From positions 248,001 through 312,000 of the forward strand of contig NZ_BMXJ01000002.1 in NCBI RefSeq assembly GCF_014651695.1: DNA of 64,000 nt, read 5' to 3'. Made by a program: the position numbers and the translations under genes. Source of the DNA: Nocardiopsis terrae. GTDB taxonomy: Bacteria > Actinomycetota > Actinomycetes > Streptosporangiales > Streptosporangiaceae. Shown in pieces: positions 45,713-54,337 of this stretch; the stretch's first letter is position 1, and each line of letters opens with the position of its first letter. The notes under the pieces were generated by a model. The model saw nothing but the letters and a program-made list of their open reading frames with translations, made no database searches and was not told where the DNA came from.

Positions 45713-47281
45713 ATGACCGCCAGCACCCACCGAAGCGACGCCCCCACCATCCGCGCGCACACGCGCGAGGAACTCACCCGGGGTACCTTCGACCTCCTCG
45801 TCATCGGCGGCGGGATCCTCGGCACCTCCGTCGCCTGGACCGCCACCCAGGCGGGCCTGCGGGTGGCCATGGTCGACGCCGGCGACTTCGCCGGGGCCAC
45901 CTCCAGCGCCTCCTCCAAGCTCGTACACGGCGGCCTGCGCTACCTCCAGACCGGCAACGTGCGCCTGGTCGCGGAGAACCACAAGGAACGGCGCTCCCTC
46001 GCCTCCGACGTGGCTCCCCACCTGGTCAACCACCGCCCCTTCCTGGTTCCGATCTACTCCGGCGGCCCGCACGGCGCCGCCAAGATGGGCGCGGGCGTCT
46101 TCCTCTACTCGGCGCTGTCCGCCTTCGGGGACGGCATGGGCCGCCTGCTCTCCCCGCTCCAGGCCAAGCGCCTCGCCCCCGGGCTGCGCACCGAGGGCCT
46201 GAAGTCCGTCGCCGCCTACAGCGACCACCAGATGAACGACAGCCGGATGGCGGTCATGACGGTACGCGCCGCCGTGGACGCCGGAGCCGTGGTGCTCAAC
46301 CACGCCGAGGTCCGGGGCCTGCGCACCACTCGGGGCCGGGTGACCGGGGCGGACCTGCGCGACCGGGTGGACGGGAGCGAGTTCGGGATCGACGCACGGC
46401 TGGTGCTCAACGCGACCGGCCCCTGGGTGGACCACCTGCGCCGGTTGGAGGACCCGAACGCCGCGCCCAGCGTCCGGCTGTCCAAGGGCGCCCACCTGGT
46501 GCTGCGCACCCCGGACCCGTGGCGGGCCGCGCTCACCATCCCGGTGGACAAGTACCGGGTCTCCTTCGCCATCCCCTGGGAGGGGCACCTGCTCCTGGGC
46601 ACCACGGACGAGGCCTACGAGGGCGACCCCGCCGACGTGGGGGTGGTGTCCTCGGACGTGGACCAGATCCTGGGCGAGGCGGCCCTGGGCATCGACGCCC
46701 CCTACCTCGACCGCGACCGCATGACCTACTCGTTCGCCGGGCTGCGCGTCCTACCGGGCGGCCCGGGCGACACCAGTTCGGCCAAACGGGAGACCGTGGT
46801 CACCCAGGGGCGGGGCGGGATGCTCTCCGTGGCCGGCGGCAAGTGGACGACCTACCGGCACATCGGCCGGACCGTCCTGGAGGAGCTGCGCAAGGTGGCG
46901 ACGGTCCCGCTGGCCGAGGACATGGCGGACCCGCTGCGGACCGTGCCGCTGCCGGGGCTGGCCAGTCCGGACGCGGTCACCCAGCGCCTGATCATCGACC
47001 GTGAGCCGGGTACCCGCCTGGACCCGCTGGTCGCCCGGCACCTGGCCTCGCACTACGGGAGCCTGGCCATGGACATCGCCGGCCTGGTGCGCGCCGACCC
47101 CGGGCTGGGCGAGCGGATCCACCCCGACGGCCCGGACGTGTGGGCCCAGGTGGTGTTCGCCCGCGACCGCGAGTGGGCGGTGACCGTCGACGACGTGCTG
47201 CGGCGCCGGACCACCGTCACCGTGCGGGGCCTGGACACCGCCGAGGTCCGCGAACGCACCCGGGCCCTGCTGGAGGCCTGA
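45713..47281 (+). CDS. glpD: Aerobic glycerol-3-phosphate dehydrogenase
   Basis: A 522-residue FAD enzyme. The Rossmann motif IGGGILGTSVAW is at residues 31-42, followed by SSASSKLVHGGLRYL and LVAENHKERRSLA, both GlpD hallmarks. TDEAYEGDPADV and SVAGGKWTTYRHIG are further family motifs. It oxidises glycerol 3-phosphate to DHAP and feeds electrons to quinones at the membrane. It carries GylR-type sites upstream, so it should be co-induced with glpKF. Confidence 0.96.
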   Translation: MTASTHRSDAPTIRAHTREELTRGTFDLLVIGGGILGTSVAWTATQAGLRVAMVDAGDFAGATSSASSKLVHGGLRYLQTGNVRLVAENHKERRSLASDVAPHLVNHRPFLVPIYSGGPHGAAKMGAGVFLYSALSAFGDGMGRLLSPLQAKRLAPGLRTEGLKSVAAYSDHQMNDSRMAVMTVRAAVDAGAVVLNHAEVRGLRTTRGRVTGADLRDRVDGSEFGIDARLVLNATGPWVDHLRRLEDPNAAPSVRLSKGAHLVLRTPDPWRAALTIPVDKYRVSFAIPWEGHLLLGTTDEAYEGDPADVGVVSSDVDQILGEAALGIDAPYLDRDRMTYSFAGLRVLPGGPGDTSSAKRETVVTQGRGGMLSVAGGKWTTYRHIGRTVLEELRKVATVPLAEDMADPLRTVPLPGLASPDAVTQRLIIDREPGTRLDPLVARHLASHYGSLAMDIAGLVRADPGLGERIHPDGPDVWAQVVFARDREWAVTVDDVLRRRTTVTVRGLDTAEVRERTRALLEA

Positions 47282-47290
47282 CCCCCGCAC

Positions 47291-47335
47291 GCACAGGACC
47301 CCGGAACCGTCAGTGACGGTTCCGGGGTCCTGTGC
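47291..47335 (+). terminator. Near-continuous 45-base palindrome after glpD
   Basis: Arms of 22 bases (47291-47312 and 47314-47335) pair perfectly around a single central base, starting 10 bases past the glpD stop. Confidence 0.8.
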
Positions 47336-47361
47336 CGTCCGGGGCCGGACCCCGGACGCGC

Positions 47362-47399
47362 GAACGCCCCCGGAGGGTGGAAACCCTCCGGGGGCGTTC
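47362..47399 (-). terminator. Stem-loop after the cold-shock gene
   Basis: Perfect 16-base arms (47362-47377 and 47384-47399) and a 6-base loop, TGGAAA, 49 bases past the cold-shock stop. With the glpD hairpin it insulates two convergent genes. Confidence 0.8.
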
Positions 47400-47447
47400 A
47401 GCGACGTCTACGCCTGCAAGGGGTGACGACGCTACGTCTTTGCGGTC

Positions 47448-47651
47448 TTAGATACCGACGACGTTCTCGGCCTGCGGGCCGCGGGTGCCGGCGACAACCT
47501 CGAACTCCACGCGCTGGTTCTCCTCCAGGTTACGGAAGCCCGTGCCCTGGATGGCGCTGTAGTGAACGAAGGCGTCGGGGCCACCGTCGTCGGGGGAGAT
47601 GAAGCCGAAGCCCTTCTCGCCGTTGAACCACTTCACAGTTCCCTGAGCCAT
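47448..47651 (-). CDS. Cold-shock protein, CspA family
   Basis: A 67-residue OB-fold RNA chaperone; ATG 47651 follows AGGAGAAAAC. RNP-1 is KGFGFI, RNP-2 is DAFVHYSAI, and the start is [17 protein letters not shown]. It binds single-stranded RNA and prevents structure. About 180 bases of AT-richer sequence upstream probably include a long untranslated leader. Confidence 0.95.
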   Translation of the reverse strand: MAQGTVKWFNGEKGFGFISPDDGGPDAFVHYSAIQGTGFRNLEENQRVEFEVVAGTRGPQAENVVGI

Positions 47652-47847
47652 GTTTTCTCCTTCAGCTCGGTGTACACGGACGCATACTCACACGCCCGAA
47701 AATTGCCGCGAGCCGACTCCAAGAGAAACCGCCCGCCGGTCACAAACTCCGCGGGCAAGACACCAACTGCGAAATTCAACGACTAACAATCTCTAACGAA
47801 CGTACCACAGCCTGAGCGGCTGTCGAGGTCTTCCGGTGTGGCAACTC

Positions 47848-47881
47848 GCACGGCCCGCCGGGGAATACCGGCGGGCCGTGC
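47848..47881 (-). terminator. Stem-loop after the beta-mannosidase gene
   Basis: Perfect 14-base arms (47848-47861 and 47868-47881) with a 6-base loop, 50 bases past the stop at 47931. It closes the mannoside operon. Confidence 0.75.
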
Positions 47882-47930
47882 GGGGGACGCGTGTGACCCG
47901 GGTGAAGATCACCGGCGTGTCACGCAAATG

Positions 47931-50447
47931 TTACCCAGGGTTCACGAGGGCATCGTTGACGCACTTCAGCACAGGTGGCGCCGTCACGGCCCCCGGGTCG
48001 AGAGCCGCGCCGCCGAGCACCGTGAACGTGTGCGACTCGCCGGGCAACAGCGTCACCAGCGCGCTGTCGGCGCTCACCCCGGGGTCGAGTCTGTCGACGT
48101 TCAGCACCAGATCCCGCAACAGCACACGGGCTTGTACGTTCACCCGCAAATCGGAACCGTCCACCCGTGTTTCGACTTCGAATTCGGGTTTTCGGTAGTC
48201 CAGGTCGAGATCCCGGGAGAAGAACCACCAGGCCCGCTCTCCCGCACCGTCGACGGTCAGCACCTCGCGGCTGGCCGCACCCGCCCGCGCGACCTCCGGG
48301 GGCACCGGAATCCGCAACGCCCCGCGGGGCGCCACCCGGACCGGATGCGCGGAGGCGGACAACTCGGCTCCCGTCACGGTGTCGCGACGGGCCACCGTCA
48401 CCTCGGCGACCCACTCCTGACCGGTGTCGTTGCCCAGGACCACCTGCAGTCCGCCTCCGGGGGCGGGCTGCACCGTGGCCACCCGGTCCGCGTACACGCG
48501 GCGCAGCGCGTACCACAGCGGTTTGTACCGCCCCTGCCCGTCGACCGCCGCCCACGAGGTGACCGGCCAGCAGTCGTTGAGCTGCCACATCACCGTGCCC
48601 GTGCAGTACGGCCAGGTGGCGCGGAAGTGCTCGATGCCCAGGGTCAGGGCCCGCGCCTGGTTGACCTGCGTGAGGTAGTGCCAGTCCTCGAACCCCCACT
48701 CGCGGTCACCGAAGTGCGCGGCGAGCCCGCGGGCGAGCTTGCCGTTGCCGTCGATCGCCTTCTGGTGGTGCATCACCCCGGGCGAGGTCGGGGTGAGCGG
48801 GTCGTCGGACACCGAACCGCGCAGCGTGGCGTAGGTCGGCGGCGCCTGGTACCCGAACTCCGCGGCGAACCGGGGGCGGCGCTCCCGGTAGACGGTGTAG
48901 TCGAGCTCGTTCCACACGTCCCACAGGTGCATGGTCCCGTGCGAGGGCTCGTTGGGGTGGACCCCCTCGGCCTCGGAGTAGGGACTGCCTGCCCAGTAGG
49001 GGCGGGTCGGGTCGAGTTCGGAGACCGCCCGGGGCAACACGTCCAGGTAGTACCCGGCGCCCCAGGCCCGACCGTCGAGCTCCTCCTTCCACCCCCAGTC
49101 CTCGTGTCCCCAGATGTTCTCGTTGTTGCCGCACCACACCGCCAGGCTGGGGTGCGGCGCCAGCCGCGCGACCGCCTCACGCGCCTCGGCCTCGACCTCC
49201 GAGGCCAGCGGTTCGTCCTCGGGGTAGGCGGCGCAGGCGAAGAGGAAGTCCTGCCACACGAGGACGCCGCGCTCGGAGCAGAGCTCGTAGAAGTCCTCGG
49301 ACTCGTAGATCCCGCCGCCCCACACGCGCAGCAGGTTCATCCCGGCGTCCCGGGCCTGCTCGATCCGCTCCCGGTAGCGGTCCCGGCCGATCCGGTGCGG
49401 GAAGGCGTCGTCGGGGATCCAGTTGGCCCCCCGGACCAGGATGTCGCGGCCGTTGACCCGGACCGCGAAGGCGGAGCCGTCCGCGTCGGGCTCGCTGCGC
49501 ACCGCCACGTTCCGGAAACCGATCCGGCGCTCCCAGCCGTCCAGGGCCTCCCCGTCCGCGGAGAGCTCCACCCCCAGGCCGTACAGCGGCTGACCGCCGT
49601 GGCCGCGCGGCCACCACAGGTCCGGTTCGGCGACCACGAGTTCCAGGGCCGCCTCCGTCTCCCCGGCCGCCACCACCGCGGTGGCCTCCGCGCCCGCGAC
49701 CGAGGCGGTCAGCGTCAGGTCCGTGTCCTGCCCGGGCCCGGTGCGCTCCACCTCCACCCGCACGCCGACCCGTCCCAGTGATCCGTCCGCGGAGACCGAC
49801 ACCAGCGGCCGGACCGAGGCCAGCCGCGCCGTCGACCAGGCGTGCAACCGGATCGGCCGCCAGATCCCGGAGGTGACCACGGTCGGCCCCCAGTCCCAGC
49901 CGAAGTTGCAGGCCATCTTGCGGATGTACTGGTAGGGCTCGTCATAGGCGGCGGGAAGCGCGCCCATCCGCTCCCGGTTGGCCTCCGCGTAGCGGTAGGG
50001 CGAGGCGAACTCCACCTCCAGGGAGGGGTCGGCCTCCCCGGCCGCCAGCGCATCGGTGACGTCGAAGCGGTACGAACGGTGCATGTTGGCCGTCCGGCCC
50101 GCCTCCCGTCCGCCGACCCGGACGGTGGCGACGGTGTCCAGGCCCTCGCAGACCAGGTCGACGCGCTCCGCGTTCGGAGCGCCCCGGTCCGCGCCGCCCA
50201 GGGCCCGGGCCTCCGCGGCCAGGGAGCGCGTGTACCTCCAGTCGGTCCGGCCGATCCAGCCCAGCCGGTCCTCGTTGTCGTCCAGGTAGGGGTCGGCGAT
50301 CAGGCCGTGGTCGAGCAGGTCCGTGTGGACGCAGCCCGGCACGGTGGCACCGACCTCGCCGACCTCGGCGGCCGGTCCCGACAGGGCGCCCTCGTGGGGC
50401 ACCGCCGTCAGCTTCCAGCCGTCGTGCAGGTCGAACCACGCGGTCAT
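47931..50447 (-). CDS. Beta-mannosidase, glycoside hydrolase family 2
   Basis: An 838-residue enzyme from ATG 50447 (AGAGGAA upstream). Domain order: N-terminal sugar-binding jelly roll (ATVPGCVHTDLLDHG, DRLGWIGRTDWRYTR), an immunoglobulin-like domain, and the TIM barrel with GGGIYESEDFYELCSERGVLVWQDFLF. The acid/base Glu is in WCGNNENIWGHEDWGWK, and the nucleophile Glu in AAEFGYQAPPTYATLRG. There is no signal peptide, so it acts inside the cell. It hydrolyses terminal beta-mannosides, which is consistent with its place as last gene of an ABC-import operon under LacI control. Confidence 0.92.
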   Translation of the reverse strand: MTAWFDLHDGWKLTAVPHEGALSGPAAEVGEVGATVPGCVHTDLLDHGLIADPYLDDNEDRLGWIGRTDWRYTRSLAAEARALGGADRGAPNAERVDLVCEGLDTVATVRVGGREAGRTANMHRSYRFDVTDALAAGEADPSLEVEFASPYRYAEANRERMGALPAAYDEPYQYIRKMACNFGWDWGPTVVTSGIWRPIRLHAWSTARLASVRPLVSVSADGSLGRVGVRVEVERTGPGQDTDLTLTASVAGAEATAVVAAGETEAALELVVAEPDLWWPRGHGGQPLYGLGVELSADGEALDGWERRIGFRNVAVRSEPDADGSAFAVRVNGRDILVRGANWIPDDAFPHRIGRDRYRERIEQARDAGMNLLRVWGGGIYESEDFYELCSERGVLVWQDFLFACAAYPEDEPLASEVEAEAREAVARLAPHPSLAVWCGNNENIWGHEDWGWKEELDGRAWGAGYYLDVLPRAVSELDPTRPYWAGSPYSEAEGVHPNEPSHGTMHLWDVWNELDYTVYRERRPRFAAEFGYQAPPTYATLRGSVSDDPLTPTSPGVMHHQKAIDGNGKLARGLAAHFGDREWGFEDWHYLTQVNQARALTLGIEHFRATWPYCTGTVMWQLNDCWPVTSWAAVDGQGRYKPLWYALRRVYADRVATVQPAPGGGLQVVLGNDTGQEWVAEVTVARRDTVTGAELSASAHPVRVAPRGALRIPVPPEVARAGAASREVLTVDGAGERAWWFFSRDLDLDYRKPEFEVETRVDGSDLRVNVQARVLLRDLVLNVDRLDPGVSADSALVTLLPGESHTFTVLGGAALDPGAVTAPPVLKCVNDALVNPG

Positions 50448-50496
50448 GCGTGTTCCTCTTTTCCCGTGGTGTGTGGCGGTCGCGGCGCGGCGCGGC

Positions 50497-51408
50497 TCAG
50501 TGCTGGTCGATCCCGACGAAGTGCCCCTTCTCGACCTCGGTGAGGGGAGCGGAGTCGTCGTCCTCACCGACCGTGGGCAGGACGACGTCCTCCGGCGGGT
50601 TGGCCGCCAGTTCCTCGTCCACCTCGGTCCAGGTGCGGTGCAGCTGGGGCACGCACGAGAGCAGGTGCCGGCTGTAGGGATGCATCGGGTTCTCGAACAC
50701 CGCCCTGGTGGGCCCCATCTCGGCGATGGCGCCCTTGCGCAGGATCACGGACCTGTCGCTGACGTAGTTGCCCAGGGACAGGTCGTGGGTGACGAACAGG
50801 ATGCCCAGGCCGCGCTCCTTGAGGTCGGCGAGCAGGTTGAGCACGTCGATGCGGGTGGAGGCGTCCAGCATGCTGATGATCTCGTCGGCCACCAGCAGTT
50901 TGATGTCCAGGAGCAGCGCACGCGCGATGAGCAGCCGCTGGAGCTGCCCGCCGCTGAGCTGGTGCGGGTACTTGTCGAGGACGTTGCCGGGGTCCAGCCG
51001 CACCGTGCCGATCGCGTCCAGGACCTTCTGTCTCCAGTCCGCGTCCGAGGTCGCGGGGAAGTAGGAGGAGCGGATCATCTCGAAGACGCGGTCGGCCTTG
51101 AAGATGGGGTTGAAGGAGCTGAAGGGGTCCTGGAAGACGCCCTGCACCCTCCGGTAGTACTCCTTCTTCGCGGAGAACCCGCGGATCCGGGAGACGTCGT
51201 TCCCCTCGAAGAGGATCTGGCCGGAGCTGACCCCGGTCAGGCCCAGCACCATCTTCCCGATCGTGCTCTTTCCGCTGCCGCTCTCACCGATCAGCGACAC
51301 CACCTCGCCGGGTTCCACCGTCAGGTTGACGTCACGGACCGCGCGCAGCCTGGCGCCGCCGAAGGCGCCCACCCGGTACACCTTGTGCACGTGGCTCAGT
51401 TCCAGCAC
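50497..51408 (-). CDS. Peptide/oligosaccharide ABC transporter ATP-binding protein (OppF-like)
   Basis: A 303-residue ATPase from GTG 51408, with GGAGG before it. Walker A is GESGSGKST, the signature is LSGGQLQRLLIARAL, and the H-loop is VTHDLSLGNYVSD. Walker B is VADEIISMLDAS, with Ile and Met where Pro and Ala are usual; I recall this variant from sugar-importing members of the family-5 group. Sits between the other ATPase gene and the beta-mannosidase gene (49-base gap). Probably imports manno-oligosaccharides. Confidence 0.88.
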   Translation of the reverse strand: MLELSHVHKVYRVGAFGGARLRAVRDVNLTVEPGEVVSLIGESGSGKSTIGKMVLGLTGVSSGQILFEGNDVSRIRGFSAKKEYYRRVQGVFQDPFSSFNPIFKADRVFEMIRSSYFPATSDADWRQKVLDAIGTVRLDPGNVLDKYPHQLSGGQLQRLLIARALLLDIKLLVADEIISMLDASTRIDVLNLLADLKERGLGILFVTHDLSLGNYVSDRSVILRKGAIAEMGPTRAVFENPMHPYSRHLLSCVPQLHRTWTEVDEELAANPPEDVVLPTVGEDDDSAPLTEVEKGHFVGIDQH

Positions 51409-51412
51409 GGTT

Positions 51413-52366
51413 CTACCTCCCCGTCTTCCAGCAGGCGGCCCAGTGGCCGGGTTCGATCTCCACCAGGGGCGGAGTCTGCGAGCACTCCTCGGAGGCGATC
51501 GGGCAGCGGTCCTTGAACCGGCAGCCGGTCGGCGGGTGCAGCAGCCCGGGCGGGGTGCCCGGGATGCCCTCCAGGCGGGTGTCCTCCGTGGTCGTACCGA
51601 CCTCCGGCAGCGCACCGATGAGCATCTTGGTGTACGGGTGCTGGGGATCGTTGATGATCGTGGACGCCGGGGCCTTCTCCGCGATCCGGCCCGCGTACAT
51701 CACCATGACCGTGTCGGCCATCTGGTAGACGAGCGAGATGTCGTGGGTCACGAAGATCATGCTCTTGACGTAACCGCGGTCGCGGAACTCCACCATGGAC
51801 TCCACCACCGACCGCTGGGTCGACACGTCCAGGGCCGAGGTCGCCTCGTCCGCGATCAGCAGCGAGGGGTCGAGCAGGGTGGCCATGACCATGACCACAC
51901 GCTGCTTCATCCCGCCGGACAGCTCGATCGGGAACCGCTTGAGTACGTCCGGGTCCAGGCCGACCAGCTCCAGGCGGCGGTCCAGCTCCTCCGCGACATC
52001 GGCCGGACGCACGCCGCGTGAACGCAGCAGCTCGTTGATCATCCGGCCGATCTTGCGGGTGGGGTTGAGCGCACTCATCGCGTACTGCGGGATGAGCGAG
52101 ATCTCGTGGTAGCGGAACCTGTTCATCGCGCGGTCGTCGGCGATGGGCACGTTCTCGCCGTCCAGCTCGATCGTGCCGTCCACGTGCCGCATCCGGCCGT
52201 CCAGCCGGATCAGGCTCTTGCCCAGGGTGCTCTTGCCGCAGCCGGATTCCCCGGCCAGGCCCATGATCTCCCCGTCGGCGAGGTCGAAGTTCACCCCGTC
52301 GAGGGCGTGGACGTCCCCGCGCAGGGTCTGGTAGTAGACCTTCAGGTCGTTGACGCGCAGGGTCAT
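51413..52366 (-). CDS. Peptide/oligosaccharide ABC transporter ATP-binding protein (OppD-like)
   Basis: A 317-residue ATPase from ATG 52366, whose start overlaps the permease stop (TAATG). Walker [10 protein letters not shown], signature LSGGMKQRVVMVMATL, Walker B LLIADEATSALD and H-loop VTHDISLVYQMAD are intact. The C-terminal extension has GCRFKDRCPIASEEC with paired Cys. It pairs with the gene at 50497. Confidence 0.9.
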   Translation of the reverse strand: MTLRVNDLKVYYQTLRGDVHALDGVNFDLADGEIMGLAGESGCGKSTLGKSLIRLDGRMRHVDGTIELDGENVPIADDRAMNRFRYHEISLIPQYAMSALNPTRKIGRMINELLRSRGVRPADVAEELDRRLELVGLDPDVLKRFPIELSGGMKQRVVMVMATLLDPSLLIADEATSALDVSTQRSVVESMVEFRDRGYVKSMIFVTHDISLVYQMADTVMVMYAGRIAEKAPASTIINDPQHPYTKMLIGALPEVGTTTEDTRLEGIPGTPPGLLHPPTGCRFKDRCPIASEECSQTPPLVEIEPGHWAACWKTGR

Positions 52367-53277
52367 TACAGCTCCCGCAGCTTGGGGTTGAAGACCTCGT
52401 CCAACCCGACGTTGAGGATGTACATCGAACCGACCAGGAGGGTGATCCCGGCACCCGGTGGAATGAACCACCACCACATGCCGAGTTGGAGGGCGCTCCA
52501 GGCGACGGCGCTCTCCAGCATGAGGCCGAGGGAGACGCCGTTCGCGGGTCCGAGGCCGATGAAGTCGAGTCCGGCGGCGATGAGGATGGCCCCGCCGAAG
52601 AGCAGGATGAACGACATCACCAGGTAGGAGCTCATGTTCGGGGCGATCTCGGTGGTGATGATCCGCCAGGTGCGGCGGCCGCTCAGCCGGGCCAGGTCCA
52701 CGTAGTCACGGGTGGCCAGGGACAGCGCCTGGGAGCGGACCGCGCGCGCCGCCCACGGCCACGAGGTCAGCCCGATGAACAGCGCCTGGACGACAACACC
52801 GCGCACGTCCAGGTAGGCGACGGCGACGATGAGCACGACCAGGGTGGGCAGGACCAGCACCACGTTGGTGAACATGTTGAGCAGCTCGTCGACGAGCCCG
52901 CCCTTGAAACCGGCGACGAACCCGACCGCGGTGCCCACGACGAAGGCGATGCCTCCGCCCAGGGCCCCGACCAGGAAGGTCGAACGCAGCCCGTAGACGA
53001 ACTGGGCCCAGATGTCCTGGCCGAAGGAGGTGGTGCCCATCCAGTACTCGGAGCTGGGCGGCTGGCTCTTGGGACCGACGTAGACGTTGGGCCCCTGGTC
53101 GATGAACAGGGGTCCGATCAGGCCGGTGAACAGGAGCGCGAGCACGATCCCCGTGCCGATGAGGAGCTTGGGGTTGCGCCGGGCGAAGTGCAGGCCCTCG
53201 GAGACCTTGCGCTCGCCGGCCGGTTCCGGTGCCGCGCCGGAGTCGGCCGCGCCAGGGGTCGCGGGGACGTTGGTCAT
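52366..53277 (-). CDS. ABC transporter permease (DppC-like)
   Basis: A 303-residue permease from ATG 53277, overlapping the next permease stop by ATGA. An isolated first helix follows a short Ala/Pro-rich tail. WMGTTSFGQDIWAQFVYGLRSTF is the DppC signature and DYVDLARLSGRRTWRIITTEIAPN is the EAA loop. Part of the mannoside-import operon. Confidence 0.9.
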   Translation of the reverse strand: MTNVPATPGAADSGAAPEPAGERKVSEGLHFARRNPKLLIGTGIVLALLFTGLIGPLFIDQGPNVYVGPKSQPPSSEYWMGTTSFGQDIWAQFVYGLRSTFLVGALGGGIAFVVGTAVGFVAGFKGGLVDELLNMFTNVVLVLPTLVVLIVAVAYLDVRGVVVQALFIGLTSWPWAARAVRSQALSLATRDYVDLARLSGRRTWRIITTEIAPNMSSYLVMSFILLFGGAILIAAGLDFIGLGPANGVSLGLMLESAVAWSALQLGMWWWFIPPGAGITLLVGSMYILNVGLDEVFNPKLREL

Positions 53278-54269
53278 GAGGCGCCTCCCGTCATCTGGAC
53301 TCGCGTGCGCGGGTCGACCAGGACGTAGATGATGTCGATGATGAAGTTGGCGATCAGCACCCCGACGACCACGAACAGGAAGATCCCCTGCAGCAGGAAG
53401 AAGTCGTTGTTGTTCAGGGAGTTGAGGACCAGGGTCCCCAGGCCGGGGTAGTTGAAGACGATCTCGGTGAGCAGCGCGCCCGCGATGATGGTGCCGAGCT
53501 GCACGGCCAGACCGGTGATCTGCGGCAGCATCGCGTTGCGGAAGGCGTAGCGGCGGATCAGCCGGCGCGGGGCTCCGAGCGCCTGGAGGTAGTTCGAGTA
53601 GTCCGCCTCCAGCTCGTAGATGATCATGTTGCGCATACCGATCGCCCAGCCGCCGAGGGCCACCAGGAACATGGACAGGAACGGCAGGAACCAGTGGGTG
53701 AGCAGGTTCGAGATGAACGGCCACGACCACGAGGGCGTGAGCGCGAAGCTGTAGCCTCCCGCGGTCGGGAAGAAGCCGCCCACCACACCGAGCGCCCAGG
53801 CCAGCAGTAGGGCGAGCCACATGTAGGGGGTCGCGGTCAGGATGTAGCCGAGCGGGAGCACGGTGTTGTCGAGGATCTTGCTGCGGGCGGCGAACGCGCC
53901 GAAGCGGTTGCCGACGATCCAGCTCAGGATGATGGCGGGGAGCAGCAGGCCCAGGGTGAACGGGATGTGCCGCAGGATGATGTCGGTGACGGGCTCGGGG
54001 TACAGCCACACGCTGATGCCGAGGTCACCGCGTAGGAGACCGCTCCAGAAACTGAGGTACTGCTGGTAGAGCGGGGTGTCGAGGCCGAAGACCTCGTTGT
54101 AGTAGGTGTTCATTCGCTCCAGGGCCTCCGGGTCGGAGACCGAGGCCCTGTTGAGCATGCTGCTGACGGGGTCGCCGGGCATGAACCGCGGGATCATCCA
54201 GTTGATGGTGACCGCGACGACGAAGGTGATGCCGTAGATCCCGAGTTTGCGGCCCATGTAACGCCACAC
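53274..54269 (-). CDS. ABC transporter permease (DppB-like)
   Basis: A 331-residue permease. The best start is GTG 54269 with GGAGGA five bases upstream. INWMIPRFMPGDPV and RGDLGISVWLYPEPV are typical of the DppB group. The EAA loop is YSNYLQALGAPRRLIRRYAFRNAMLP. Six helices are expected. It forms the channel with the gene at 52366. Confidence 0.9.
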   Translation of the reverse strand: MWRYMGRKLGIYGITFVVAVTINWMIPRFMPGDPVSSMLNRASVSDPEALERMNTYYNEVFGLDTPLYQQYLSFWSGLLRGDLGISVWLYPEPVTDIILRHIPFTLGLLLPAIILSWIVGNRFGAFAARSKILDNTVLPLGYILTATPYMWLALLLAWALGVVGGFFPTAGGYSFALTPSWSWPFISNLLTHWFLPFLSMFLVALGGWAIGMRNMIIYELEADYSNYLQALGAPRRLIRRYAFRNAMLPQITGLAVQLGTIIAGALLTEIVFNYPGLGTLVLNSLNNNDFFLLQGIFLFVVVGVLIANFIIDIIYVLVDPRTRVQMTGGAS

Positions 54270-54296
54270 GGGTGTCCTCCAGGTGCGGGGGCACGG

Positions 54297-54334
54297 GTGT
54301 GGAGCGCGCCCCGCACCGGGGGCGCGCTCCACAC
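54297..54334 (-). terminator. Intercistronic stem-loop after the binding-protein gene
   Basis: Perfect 16-base arms (54297-54312 and 54319-54334) with a 6-base loop, only 4 bases beyond the stop of the binding-protein gene at 54338. It should stabilise the upstream message and lower that of the permeases, as at 32534. Confidence 0.7.
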
Positions 54335-54337
54335 GTG

